Shown here one piece after another: positions 52,706-62,482 of a stretch of 64,000 bases of DNA. The notes below the pieces were generated by a model that worked only from the letters and a program-made list of their open reading frames with translations, was not told where the DNA came from and ran no database searches. Every line of letters starts with the position of its first letter. Position 1 is the first letter of the stretch. The translations under genes and the position numbers were made by a program. Source of the DNA: Escherichia fergusonii ATCC 35469 (GTDB lineage Bacteria > Pseudomonadota > Gammaproteobacteria > Enterobacterales > Enterobacteriaceae); the NCBI RefSeq assembly GCF_000026225.1, contig NC_011740.1:2542001-2606000 (forward strand), written 5' to 3'.

Positions 52706-53953
52706 ATGCAGGATTTAATATCCCAGGTTGAAGATTTAGCGGGTATTGAGTTTGATCACACCACCTCGATGGTGATGATTTTCGGTATTATTTTTCTGAC
52801 TGCCGTTGTAGTGCATATTATTTTGCACTGGGTAGTACTACGGACCTTCGAAAAACGTGCCATCGCCAGTTCACGGCTATGGTTGCAAATCATTACCCAG
52901 AATAAACTCTTCCACCGTTTAGCTTTCACCTTGCAGGGGATTATCGTCAATATTCAGGCGATATTCTGGCTGCAAAAAGGCACCGAAGCGGCTGATATTC
53001 TGACCACCTGCGCGCAGTTGTGGATCATGATGTATGCACTGCTTTCAGTCTTCTCGTTGCTGGATGTTATTTTGAATCTGGCGCAGAAATTCCCGGCGGC
53101 GTCTCAGTTACCGCTGAAAGGGATATTTCAGGGGATTAAACTGATCGGCGCGATTCTGGTCGGCATTTTGATGATTTCGCTGCTGATTGGTCAATCGCCA
53201 GCGATTCTGATCAGCGGTCTTGGTGCAATGGCTGCCGTGCTGATGTTGGTATTTAAAGATCCGATTCTTGGTCTGGTGGCAGGTATTCAGCTTTCCGCGA
53301 ACGATATGCTGAAACTGGGCGACTGGCTGGAGATGCCGAAATACGGCGCGGATGGCGCGGTGATCGATATTGGGTTAACCACCGTCAAAGTGCGTAACTG
53401 GGACAATACCATTACCACTATTCCTACCTGGTCTCTGGTTTCTGACTCCTTTAAAAACTGGAGCGGGATGTCAGCATCCGGCGGGCGACGTATTAAACGC
53501 AGTATCAGCATTGATGTCACCAGTATTCATTTTCTTGATGAAGACGAAATGCAACGTCTGAATAAAGCGCATTTGTTAAAACCTTATTTAACCAGCCGCC
53601 ATCAGGAAATTAATGAGTGGAATCGCCAGCAAGGTTCTACGGAGTCAGTATTAAACCTGCGTCGAATGACCAATATTGGAACCTTTCGCGCCTATCTGAA
53701 CGAATATCTACGTAACCATCCGCGGATTCGTAAAGATATGACCTTAATGGTGCGCCAACTGGCACCGGGAGATAATGGTTTACCGCTTGAGATCTATGCG
53801 TTTACCAACACCGTGGTGTGGCTGGAATATGAAAGTATTCAGGCTGATATTTTCGACCACATATTTGCGATTGTCGAAGAGTTTGGTCTGCGGCTTCATC
53901 AGTCGCCAACCGGCAATGATATTCGCTCCCTGGCAGGTGCATTTAAGCAGTAA
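52706..53953 (+). CDS. mscM: Miniconductance mechanosensitive channel MscM (YbdG)
   Basis: The 415-residue inner-membrane protein is an MscS-superfamily channel with five predicted helices, the pore-lining region ILISGLGAMAAVLMLVFKDP near residue 168 and a cytoplasmic beta domain. K-12 YbdG gives a small-conductance channel activated by osmotic downshock. The ATG at 52706 follows AAAGGAGACGTT and gives the K-12 length. Confidence 0.96.
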   Translation: MQDLISQVEDLAGIEFDHTTSMVMIFGIIFLTAVVVHIILHWVVLRTFEKRAIASSRLWLQIITQNKLFHRLAFTLQGIIVNIQAIFWLQKGTEAADILTTCAQLWIMMYALLSVFSLLDVILNLAQKFPAASQLPLKGIFQGIKLIGAILVGILMISLLIGQSPAILISGLGAMAAVLMLVFKDPILGLVAGIQLSANDMLKLGDWLEMPKYGADGAVIDIGLTTVKVRNWDNTITTIPTWSLVSDSFKNWSGMSASGGRRIKRSISIDVTSIHFLDEDEMQRLNKAHLLKPYLTSRHQEINEWNRQQGSTESVLNLRRMTNIGTFRAYLNEYLRNHPRIRKDMTLMVRQLAPGDNGLPLEIYAFTNTVVWLEYESIQADIFDHIFAIVEEFGLRLHQSPTGNDIRSLAGAFKQ

Positions 53954-53957
53954 TTAA

Positions 53958-53992
53958 AAAACCGCTCTCATCGAATGGATGAGAGCGGTTTC
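53958..53992. terminator. Terminator after mscM
   Basis: The 11-bp stem ACCGCTCTCAT / ATGAGAGCGGT has A residues before and T residues after. Confidence 0.8.
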
Positions 53993-54011
53993 GGATGGTT
54001 GACATCGTTTT

Positions 54012-54042
54012 GTCGGATGTAGCGTGAACGCCTTATTTCCGA
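54012..54042. repeat. REP-like unit overlapping the pheP stop
   Basis: GTCGGATGTAGCGTGAACGC, then CTTATTTCCGAC, is a degenerate REP palindrome that includes the pheP stop codon. Confidence 0.6.
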
Positions 54043-55409
54043 CGCAGCGTTTTAAACGCCACAAACAGGAATACAATCCACACTGGCAGCAAAATCGCTG
54101 ACAAGCGCATATCATCCATCGTGCACATCAGCAGCAAAATCATGCCAAGGAAGGCAATGCAGAGATAGTTGCCGAATGGATAAAGCAGCGCTTTAAACTG
54201 TGTTTCACGCCCCTGACGTCGCATCGCCGCGCGAAAACGCAGATGCGCCAGACAGATCATAATCCAGTTCAACAGCAGCGTTGCCACCACCAGCGCCATC
54301 AGCAGACCAAACGCTTTTTGCGGCAGCAGATAGTTAATCAGCACCACCAGAGAAGTGATCGCCCCGGAAAGCATCAGCGAGTTGATCGGCACGCCGCGAC
54401 GGCTGACGCGAGTCAAAAACTTCGGCGCATTACCCTGCACAGAAAGGCCAAACAGCATGCGGCTGTTAGAGTAAACCCCGCTGTTATACACCGACAGCGA
54501 AGCTACCAGAATGACGAAGTTCAGCGCAGAAGCTACCACGTTGCTGTCGAGATTATGGAAAATCATCACAAACGGGCTACTGTTGGATTTCACTTCCACC
54601 CACGGGTAGAGTGCCAGTAAAACCACCAGTGAACCGATATAAAACAGCAGGATGCGATACACCACCTGATTCACTGCTTTAGGGATGCTTTTTTCCGGAT
54701 CGCGCGCTTCAGCGGCAGTAATCCCAATCAGCTCCAGACCGCCGAAGGAGAACATAATCACCGCCAGCGACAAAATCAGCCCATTCCAGCCGGTGGCGAA
54801 GAAACCACCGTAGCGCCAGAGGTTGTCGATACTGGCTTTCTCGCCGCCGTGCCCAGAAAACAGCAGCCACAGGCCAAAGCCGATCATACCGATGATCGCC
54901 AGCACTTTAATCAGCGCAAACCAGAACTCGGTTTCGCCATATAAGCGCACGTTTACCAGGTTAACGGCGTTGATGATAATAAAGAAGGCGGCAGCCCAAA
55001 TCCACGTTGGAACATCCGGGAACCAGTACTGCATATAGATGCCCGCAGCGGTCAGCTCTGCCATTCCCACCAGCACGAACATCACCCAGTAGTTCCAGCC
55101 GGAGAGGAACCCGGCGAACGGTCCCCAGTATTTATAGGCAAAGTGGGCAAACGAACCAGATACCGGCTCTTCGACCACCATTTCGCCAAGCTGGCGCATA
55201 ATCAGGAAAGCGATGATCCCGGCGACGCCGTAGCCCAGCAATACAGCCGGACCCGCCATCTGAATCGCCGGGCCAATGCCAAGAAACAGACCAGTACCAA
55301 TTGCGCCACCCAGCGCAATCAGTTGAATATGACGGTTATGTAATCCGCGATGAAGCGTCGGCTCTTGATTCGACGCAGTATCTTCCGATACGGTTGACGC
55401 GTTTTTCAC
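54033..55409 (-). CDS. pheP: Phenylalanine-specific permease PheP
   Basis: PheP is a 12-helix proton symporter of the amino acid-polyamine-organocation family. The 458-residue protein matches K-12 almost throughout, with LHRGLHNRHIQLIALGGAIG near residue 20 and EPVSGSFAHFAY near 81. I use the GTG at 55409 (KNASTVSED after it), preceded by AGGGGAAAGG; an ATG at 55445 in frame would add 12 residues. Confidence 0.95.
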   Translation of the reverse strand: MKNASTVSEDTASNQEPTLHRGLHNRHIQLIALGGAIGTGLFLGIGPAIQMAGPAVLLGYGVAGIIAFLIMRQLGEMVVEEPVSGSFAHFAYKYWGPFAGFLSGWNYWVMFVLVGMAELTAAGIYMQYWFPDVPTWIWAAAFFIIINAVNLVNVRLYGETEFWFALIKVLAIIGMIGFGLWLLFSGHGGEKASIDNLWRYGGFFATGWNGLILSLAVIMFSFGGLELIGITAAEARDPEKSIPKAVNQVVYRILLFYIGSLVVLLALYPWVEVKSNSSPFVMIFHNLDSNVVASALNFVILVASLSVYNSGVYSNSRMLFGLSVQGNAPKFLTRVSRRGVPINSLMLSGAITSLVVLINYLLPQKAFGLLMALVVATLLLNWIMICLAHLRFRAAMRRQGRETQFKALLYPFGNYLCIAFLGMILLLMCTMDDMRLSAILLPVWIVFLFVAFKTLRRK

Positions 55410-55510
55410 GCCTTTCCCCTGTGTGTCTTTTTTGTTGAGGGGCACCTTTTAACATTTAGTGCCCATCGTCGCAAGACACAATCCACACGGTTAAACCGGG
55501 TATCTTGCTT

Positions 55511-58500
55511 TTATTTCCGTACCCGGTGTCGGTGCAGCCACATCAGCTTATACGCCGCCGGGATAATAAACAGCGACAGCAAAGGTGCGGTGATCATGCC
55601 GCCAATCATCGGCGCGGCAATCCGGCTCATCACCTCTGAACCTGCCCCCGTTCCCCACAAAATCGGCAGCAGACCCGCGATAATCACCGCCACCGTCATC
55701 GCTTTCGGGCGCACACGCAGCACTGCGCCGTGATATAACGCTTCATCCAGCTTCTGCTCGCTGAATGTTTGCGGATTATCCAGGGATGGCTCTGCCTCTA
55801 TGGCGTGACGTAAATACATCAGCATCACCACGCCAAATTCGGCGGCGACTCCCGCGAGGGCGATAAAGCCAGTGCCCGTTGCCACGGAAAGATGAAAGTC
55901 CATCCACCACAGTAACCAGATGCCACCCACCAGCGCAAACGGTACGCTGCTGATAATCAGCAACGCTTCGCCCACCCGACGGAACGCCAGATACAACAGC
56001 ACGAAGATGATCATCAACGTCATCGGCACCATGAGTTTCAGCTTGTGGTTGGCACGCTCCAGCAACTCGAACTGCCCGGAGAATGCCACGCTGGTACCCG
56101 GTTTTAACTGCACTTTTTCAGCTATCGCTTTTTGCAAATCGTGAACCACCGACACCATGTCACGATCGCGGGCATCGATATAAATCCAGCTCGTCGGGCG
56201 CGCATTCTCGGTTTTCAGCATCGACGGTCCAGTGGAGACTTTAACGTCGGCCACGTCTGCCAGGGTGATTTGCTGCTTCATCGGCGTCAGGATCGGTAGC
56301 TGGCGCAGCGCCTGTGGGCTATCGCGCCAGCTTTGCGGATAACGCAGATTAATTGGATAACGGGCAATCCCTTCCACCGTTTCACCAACCATCGCCCCGC
56401 CCACCGCAGAAGCCACAAACAACTGCACATCCGCCACCGTCATACCGTAACGGGCGGCTTTTTCACGGTTGATCTCAACGTTGATATAGCGCCCACCTTC
56501 CAGACGTTCAGCAAGGGCTGAAGCCACGCCGGGCACCGTTCGCGCCACTTCTTCAATTTGCTCCGCCATCGCGTCGATATCCGCCAGCACCGTGCCGGAA
56601 ACTTTAATGCCGATAGGGCTTTTAATGCCGGTCGAGAGCATATCGATACGGTTACGAATTGGCGGCACCCACAGATTTGCCAGCCCCGGCAGACGCACGG
56701 TGTTATCCAGTTCCTCAATGATTTTGTCCATCGTCATGCCTGGCCGCCACTGATCCTGTGGCTTAAGCTGGATGGTCGTTTCTACCATCTCCAGCGGTGC
56801 GGAGTCGGTGGCGGTTTCCGCTTTCCCGGTTTTGCCAAATACCCGCGCCACTTCAGGTACGCTCATAATCAGCTTGTCGGTTTTTTGCAGCATACTCGCC
56901 GCCTCTGCTGCGGAAATCCCCGGCAGTGTCGATGGCATATACAACAAGTCGCCTTCATTGATCTGCGGTAAAAATTCTCCGCCAACTTTATTGAGCGGCC
57001 AGAGAACCGTCAGCACCGAAAGCGCTGCCACCAACAGCGTGGTTTTCGGCCAGTGCAGTACTTTCAGCAATAGCGGATGATAAACACGAATCAAAAAGCG
57101 ATTGAGCGGGTTACTGCTTTCCGGTGGAATTTTTCCACGGATCCAGTAGCCCATCAGGATGGGGATCACTACGATCGCCAGCAGCGCCGCGCCCGCCATC
57201 GCATACGTTTTGGTGAACGCCAGCGGGCCAAACAGACGCCCTTCCTGTCCTTCCAGAGTAAAGATCGGGATAAACGACAACGTGATAATCAGCAAGCTGA
57301 TAAACAGCGCCGGCCCCACTTCAACAGATGCATCGGTGATCACCTGCCAGCGCGTTTTATTATCCAGCGTGGCGTCAGGATGCTGGTGCTGCCACTCTTC
57401 CAGCCGTTTATGCGCATTCTCGATCATGACGATAGCGGCATCGACCATCGCCCCGACGGCAATCGCAATACCGCCCAGCGACATAATATTGGCATTCAGC
57501 CCCTGGAAGTGCATGATAATAAAAGCAATACACAACCCCAGCGGCAACGAAATAATCGCCACCAGCGCCGAGCGCACATGCCAGAGAAACAGCGCGCAGA
57601 CCATCGCCACCACAATAAACTCTTCCAGCAACTTGCCGCTGAGGTTGTCGATGGCGCGGTCAATAAGCTGGCTGCGATCGTATGTTGTAACTATCTCCAC
57701 GCCTTCCGGCAGACTGCTTTTCAGCGTTTCCAGTTTGTCCTTCACGGCGGCGATCACTTCACGGGCGTTTTTGCCGGAACGCAGGATCACCACCCCACCA
57801 GCCACTTCTCCTTCGCCATTCAGTTCGGCAATGCCCCGGCGCATTTCCGGGCCAACCTGGACCTTCGCAACATCACGCAGATAAACGGGCACGCCATTTT
57901 CACTGGCTTTTAAAACGATGTGATTGAAGTCGTCGAGCGTTTGCAGATAGCCGCTGGCGCGTACCATATATTCCGCTTCCGCCAGTTCGATCGACGAACC
58001 GCCCGCTTCCTGGTTTGAAGCATCCAGCGCGCTTTTTACTTCGGCGAGACTGATGCCATATTGCGCCAGGCGCTGTGGATCGATAACCACCTGATACTCT
58101 TTCACCACACCGCCCACCGACGCCACTTCCGCAACGTCAGGGATGGTTTTTAGCTCATATTTGAGAAACCAGTCCTGCAATGAGCGTAAATCGGCCAGAT
58201 CGTGCTTACCGCTGCGATCCACCAGTGCATATTCATAGATCCAGCCAACACCCGTGGCATCTGGACCCAACTCGGCGCTGACTCCCGCAGGCAGCTTACC
58301 CTGTACCTGGTTGAGGTACTCCAGCACCCGCGAGCGCGCCCAGTACGGATCGGTGCCATCTTCGAAAATGACATACACATAAGAGTCGCCAAACTGCGAG
58401 AAACCGCGCACAGTCTTCGCGCCAGGTACTGACAACATGGTGGTGGTTAGCGGATAAGTCACCTGATTTTCAACGATTTGCGGTGCCTGACCGGGATAGC

Positions 58501-58654
58501 TGGTTTTAATAATCACCTGCACATCGGAGAGATCCGGCAGCGCATCCACTGGTGTGTTAATGATAGTCCAGGTGCCCCAGATACTCAGAAACAACGCGCC
58601 CATCAGCACCAGAAAACGGTTCGCCACCGAGCGACGAATAATCCATTCTATCAT
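55511..58654 (-). CDS. cusA: Copper/silver RND efflux pump CusA
   Basis: CusA is the inner-membrane, proton-driven RND transporter of the CusCBA complex and exports Cu(I) and Ag(I) from periplasm and cytoplasm. The 1047-residue protein has the RND layout of 12 helices and two large periplasmic loops, with GGIAIAVGAMVDAAIVMIEN near residue 392 holding the proton-relay Asp, and heavy-metal RND sequence GTGSEVMSRIA near 1005. It is the last gene of cusCFBA. Confidence 0.97.
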   Translation of the reverse strand: MIEWIIRRSVANRFLVLMGALFLSIWGTWTIINTPVDALPDLSDVQVIIKTSYPGQAPQIVENQVTYPLTTTMLSVPGAKTVRGFSQFGDSYVYVIFEDGTDPYWARSRVLEYLNQVQGKLPAGVSAELGPDATGVGWIYEYALVDRSGKHDLADLRSLQDWFLKYELKTIPDVAEVASVGGVVKEYQVVIDPQRLAQYGISLAEVKSALDASNQEAGGSSIELAEAEYMVRASGYLQTLDDFNHIVLKASENGVPVYLRDVAKVQVGPEMRRGIAELNGEGEVAGGVVILRSGKNAREVIAAVKDKLETLKSSLPEGVEIVTTYDRSQLIDRAIDNLSGKLLEEFIVVAMVCALFLWHVRSALVAIISLPLGLCIAFIIMHFQGLNANIMSLGGIAIAVGAMVDAAIVMIENAHKRLEEWQHQHPDATLDNKTRWQVITDASVEVGPALFISLLIITLSFIPIFTLEGQEGRLFGPLAFTKTYAMAGAALLAIVVIPILMGYWIRGKIPPESSNPLNRFLIRVYHPLLLKVLHWPKTTLLVAALSVLTVLWPLNKVGGEFLPQINEGDLLYMPSTLPGISAAEAASMLQKTDKLIMSVPEVARVFGKTGKAETATDSAPLEMVETTIQLKPQDQWRPGMTMDKIIEELDNTVRLPGLANLWVPPIRNRIDMLSTGIKSPIGIKVSGTVLADIDAMAEQIEEVARTVPGVASALAERLEGGRYINVEINREKAARYGMTVADVQLFVASAVGGAMVGETVEGIARYPINLRYPQSWRDSPQALRQLPILTPMKQQITLADVADVKVSTGPSMLKTENARPTSWIYIDARDRDMVSVVHDLQKAIAEKVQLKPGTSVAFSGQFELLERANHKLKLMVPMTLMIIFVLLYLAFRRVGEALLIISSVPFALVGGIWLLWWMDFHLSVATGTGFIALAGVAAEFGVVMLMYLRHAIEAEPSLDNPQTFSEQKLDEALYHGAVLRVRPKAMTVAVIIAGLLPILWGTGAGSEVMSRIAAPMIGGMITAPLLSLFIIPAAYKLMWLHRHRVRK

Positions 58655-58665
58655 TGGTTATTCCC

Positions 58666-59889
58666 TCAATGCGCATGGGTAGCACTTTCAGAGCGCATCC
58701 GCTCCAGTGCACCAGAAATATTGGCTTCGGAATCGATCAGGAACAGGCCGCTGGAAACCACCTTTTCGCCTTCCGCCAGACCAGAACGTAGCGCGGTGAC
58801 GCCTTGCGACGCCTGGAAAACAGCAACGCGTTTCGGTACAAAGTGCCCGTCGGCATCAACGGTAATCACCCGCTGTTCGTTACCAGTATCAATCAGTGCC
58901 TGTGACGGAATGAGCAGCATCGGTTCGCTGGCGGTGTTGAGTTGCAACCAGGCGTTCATTCCCGGTTTTAGCGCCTCGTCGTCGTTGTCGACTTCCAGAC
59001 GCAGTTGCAGCGTGCGGGTCGCGGCATCCACGCCGGGTAGAAGGGTCCATTTGCGGATGCTGAGCGTTTTATCCGGTCGCGCCGGAACGGTGAGCGTAAA
59101 CTGCGAGGCATCTTTCACCAGCCAGGCGATGGACTCCGGGATCGCAGCAGTGACCCACACCGGGTCCATACCCTGAATTTTCGCGACCACGTTATCTTTG
59201 GCGATATTCATTCCCGCACGCAGATCAAACGCAGTGATCACGCCATCAATGGGCGCTTTGAGCGTAAAGCGAGTCTGGATTTTTTGCGTGGTAATCAGGC
59301 GGCGAATATCGGCCTCCGGCATTCCCGCCAGCCGCAGGCGTTCAAGAATACCGTCGGTCTGGGTCGCCGTACCGCCGGTTTCGCGCAGCAGTAAATACTC
59401 ACTCTGCGCTTCCACCCAGTCGGGAATGGTCAGGTCGAGAAGCGGTGTGCCCTTTTGCACTTTATCGCCCACGGTGAGCGGATACACCTTGTCGATAAAC
59501 CCGGCGGCGCGGGCCTGCACAATGGCAAACTGATACTCGTTGTAACTCACATTCGCTGGGAAATTCTGGGCAAAAGTCAGCGGCCCGCGCGTGACGGTCG
59601 CCGTTTTTACCCCTAGATTTTGCGTCTGGGTCGGGTCAATGCGCACACCAGACGCAGAACTCTCTTCATCGGCATATTTCGGCACCAGATCCATATCCAT
59701 AAACGGCGATTTACCTGGTTTATCGAACCGCGTATTGGGATACATCGGGTCGTACCAGAATAATATTTTACGTTCTGCGGTCGGCGTTTTTTCTGCGGGC
59801 GGTTCAGCCTTTGCAAACCAGGTAAAACCTGCCGCAGAAATAATACCGCCCGCGATCATGCTGCCGATAATAAGCGCGATTTTTTTCAT
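58666..59889 (-). CDS. cusB: Membrane fusion protein CusB
   Basis: CusB is the periplasmic adaptor joining CusA to CusC and receives metal from CusF. The 407-residue protein has an N-terminal signal/anchor, the metal-binding Met region YDPMYPNTRF and SPFMDMDLVPKY near residues 45-72, a lipoyl/hairpin region and beta-barrel. It ends in SESATHAH. Length matches K-12. Confidence 0.96.
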   Translation of the reverse strand: MKKIALIIGSMIAGGIISAAGFTWFAKAEPPAEKTPTAERKILFWYDPMYPNTRFDKPGKSPFMDMDLVPKYADEESSASGVRIDPTQTQNLGVKTATVTRGPLTFAQNFPANVSYNEYQFAIVQARAAGFIDKVYPLTVGDKVQKGTPLLDLTIPDWVEAQSEYLLLRETGGTATQTDGILERLRLAGMPEADIRRLITTQKIQTRFTLKAPIDGVITAFDLRAGMNIAKDNVVAKIQGMDPVWVTAAIPESIAWLVKDASQFTLTVPARPDKTLSIRKWTLLPGVDAATRTLQLRLEVDNDDEALKPGMNAWLQLNTASEPMLLIPSQALIDTGNEQRVITVDADGHFVPKRVAVFQASQGVTALRSGLAEGEKVVSSGLFLIDSEANISGALERMRSESATHAH

Positions 59890-59904
59890 CTCATTAAACC
59901 TGGG

Positions 59905-60237
59905 TTACTGGCTGACTTTAATATCCTGTAATAAAGAAAGGTTGCCCTGCTGGACAAAATTAAACGCTACTTTGTCGCCAGTTTTAATTTCACTCATTTT
60001 CGTCTGCGGGGTGATGGTAAAGCGCATGGTCATCTCCGGCCAGTTCACTGCGGCAATCGGATCGTGGTGGATGGTGATTTTTTTGCTTTCCAGATCAATA
60101 GTTTTTACCACACCGGTGGCGCTAATGACCTGTGGTTGTGCCTCGCTCATGGTTTCATGATGATGTTCGTTAGCCTGGGCATTAAAGCCAATAACAGTAA
60201 ACAGACTGAACATTACGACTTGCAGTGCTTTTTTCAT
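59905..60237 (-). CDS. cusF: Periplasmic Cu(I)/Ag(I) chaperone CusF
   Basis: The 110-residue precursor has a signal peptide ending in AQA and a small beta barrel binding one Cu(I) or Ag(I) through HHDP..NWPEMTM (His, Trp and two Met). CusF hands metal to CusB. The gene lies between cusC and cusB. Confidence 0.97.
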   Translation of the reverse strand: MKKALQVVMFSLFTVIGFNAQANEHHHETMSEAQPQVISATGVVKTIDLESKKITIHHDPIAAVNWPEMTMRFTITPQTKMSEIKTGDKVAFNFVQQGNLSLLQDIKVSQ

Positions 60238-60259
60238 TATTCTCTCCTGGAGTTAAAAT

Positions 60260-61642
60260 TTATTGCTGCCAACCGCCACCCAGGGCGGTATATAAGGAAA
60301 CTTCGTTAACCTGACGGGCATAATTCAGGTCGAGTAAAGTTTGTCGGGTTGCAAATAAGGAACGCTCGGCATCCAGCACTTCCAGATAACTTACCGCGCC
60401 GTGCTGATATAATGCCCGCGCCCGTTGCAACGTAATTTGCAGCGACGCCAGATAACGCTGCTGGGCGCTGATTTGATCGTTCAGGCTTTGACGTAATGCA
60501 AGCGCATCTGCCACTTCTTTAAAGGCGTTCTGGATTTTCTGTTCATAATTCACCACCGACTGCTGCTGGCGAATTTCGGCGATATCCAGATTGGCCTGGT
60601 TGCGTCCGGCATTAAAAATGGGGATCTCAATTTTGGGAATAAAATTCCACATCCCGCTGCTGGCGTTAAATAATGATGACAGATCGCTGCTGGCGGTTGA
60701 TATTCCGCTGGTCAGGCTGATAGACGGGAAAAATGCCGCACGCGCAGCACCAATATTGGCATTAGCCGCCATTAACGCGTGTTCAGCTTCCATAATATCC
60801 GGGCGCTGCAACAAGATTTGCGACGACAAGCCCGCCGGTAATTTAACGCTTTGCAGGCTGTCGCTGTTTACTGTCTGCGCTTGCGGCAGCTTGCCGTAGC
60901 TTCCCAATAACAGTTGCAATGCATTATTCGCCTGCGCCAGTTCCCCCTGACGTTTAGCGATATCACTGCGGGTACTTTCTATCACCCCGCGAGCCTGTTC
61001 CAGCGCCAGAACATTGCTGCTACCAGTCAAAAGTTGTTTTTCGACAAACGCATATGACTGCTGATAATTACGCAGCGTTTCTTCGGCTATTTGTAATTGC
61101 GCATAAGCCAGTTGCTGATTGAAATAGCTTTGCGCGACATTAGAAACCAGCAGAATATGCACCGCGCGCTGAGCTTCCTCAGTGGCTAAATAATTTTGTC
61201 GCTCGGCTTCGCTCATGTTCTTTAAGCGACCGAAAAAATCGAAATCAAAGCTGGCGTTAAGGCCAGTCGAGAACTCCCGCGTCGTGGCTGAATCGCCTTT
61301 AAGATTGCCGCTCCAGCTGCCGCTACCCTCGCCATTGAGCTGCGGGTAGCGGTCGGCATCGGTCAGACGATATTGCGTCCGTGCCTCCTGCACTTTCAGC
61401 GTCGCCATGCGCAAATCCCGGTTATTCACCAGCGCCTCGCTAATCAGCGTCTTCACCTGATTATCAACAAAAAAGGTGCGCCAGCCCGCGTTCTGGTAGT
61501 TATCTACCGCGTTAACCTGGCCGTTCTGGCTGAGTGAGAACTGCTGCGGCACGGGCATTGCCGGACGCTGATAATCCGGTGCCAGTGAACAACCGGTTAG
61601 CGCAAGGGCCACACAAAATGGCAGAAGTTTACAAGGAGACAT
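60260..61642 (-). CDS. cusC: Outer-membrane channel CusC
   Basis: CusC is the TolC-like lipoprotein exit duct of the Cus pump. The precursor starts MSPCKLLPFCVALALTGC, with the lipid-modified Cys near residue 18, followed by two outer-membrane efflux repeats rich in long helices. The sequence follows K-12 closely. The ATG at 61642 is preferred to 61648 two codons upstream. It is the first gene of cusCFBA. Confidence 0.96.
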   Translation of the reverse strand: MSPCKLLPFCVALALTGCSLAPDYQRPAMPVPQQFSLSQNGQVNAVDNYQNAGWRTFFVDNQVKTLISEALVNNRDLRMATLKVQEARTQYRLTDADRYPQLNGEGSGSWSGNLKGDSATTREFSTGLNASFDFDFFGRLKNMSEAERQNYLATEEAQRAVHILLVSNVAQSYFNQQLAYAQLQIAEETLRNYQQSYAFVEKQLLTGSSNVLALEQARGVIESTRSDIAKRQGELAQANNALQLLLGSYGKLPQAQTVNSDSLQSVKLPAGLSSQILLQRPDIMEAEHALMAANANIGAARAAFFPSISLTSGISTASSDLSSLFNASSGMWNFIPKIEIPIFNAGRNQANLDIAEIRQQQSVVNYEQKIQNAFKEVADALALRQSLNDQISAQQRYLASLQITLQRARALYQHGAVSYLEVLDAERSLFATRQTLLDLNYARQVNEVSLYTALGGGWQQ

Positions 61643-61711
61643 AGGCACATAATTTCTGGTGATTTTATGCCGCCAACTTTACACGCCAGGCTCTGATTTT
61701 CCGGTGACAGG

Positions 61712-61733
61712 AAAATGACAAAATTGTCATTTT
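61712..61733. promoter_or_regulatory. CusR box
   Basis: AAAATGACA and TGTCATTTT form a palindrome around AAAT, identical to the CusR/HprR-type box known between cusC and cusR. It should activate both divergent operons in response to Cu(I)/Ag(I). Confidence 0.9.
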
Positions 61734-61798
61734 GCCAATAAGCGATTGCCATCTGATCCCGCTACTCTAGAATTGCCCGGGCAACATGCGGAGGAAAT

Positions 61799-62482
61799 AT
61801 GAAACTGTTGATTGTCGAAGATGAAAAGAAAACCGGCGAATACTTAACCAAAGGGTTAACCGAGGCCGGTTTTGTGGTTGATTTGGCCGATAACGGGCTG
61901 AATGGATATCATCTGGCGATGACAGGTGATTATGACCTGATAATCCTCGATATTATGCTGCCGGACGTGAACGGCTGGGATATTGTGCGCATGTTGCGTT
62001 CCGCCAATAAAGGGATGCCGATTCTGTTGCTTACCGCGCTTGGCACCATTGAACATCGCGTCAAGGGGCTGGAGCTGGGAGCGGATGACTATCTGGTGAA
62101 GCCGTTCGCTTTTGCTGAACTGCTGGCGCGGGTGCGCACTCTACTGCGTCGCGGGGCGGCGGTGATTATCGAAAGTCAGTTTCAGGTTGCCGACCTGATG
62201 GTCGATCTCGTCAGCCGCAAAGTCACCCGCAGCGGCACGCGCATCACTTTGACCAGTAAAGAGTTTACTCTGCTGGAGTTTTTTCTCCGCCATCAGGGCG
62301 AAGTGCTGCCCCGCTCGCTTATCGCCTCGCAGGTATGGGACATGAATTTTGACAGCGACACTAACGCCATTGATGTGGCGGTGAAGCGACTGCGCGGCAA
62401 AATCGACAACGACTTTGAGCCAAAGCTAATTCAGACCGTACGCGGCGTAGGCTATATGCTTGAGGTGCCGGATGGCCAGTAA
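61799..62482 (+). CDS. cusR: Copper/silver response regulator CusR
   Basis: The 227-residue OmpR/PhoB-type regulator has a receiver domain with the phosphorylated Asp in [11 protein letters not shown] near residue 51 and the Lys in [11 protein letters not shown] near 102, then a winged-helix domain near residues 125-223. It activates cusCFBA. Its end overlaps cusS by 11 bases. Confidence 0.97.

Noticed and set aside
57077..57913. Long plus-strand ORFs (278 and 241 codons) across 57.08-57.91 kb
   Set aside because: They are antisense shadows of cusA, which is a full-length match to a known protein; they have low-complexity basic or serine-rich composition and no motifs.
58478..59176. 232-codon plus-strand ORF
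   Set aside because: It spans the cusA-cusB boundary in antisense; both genes are certain.
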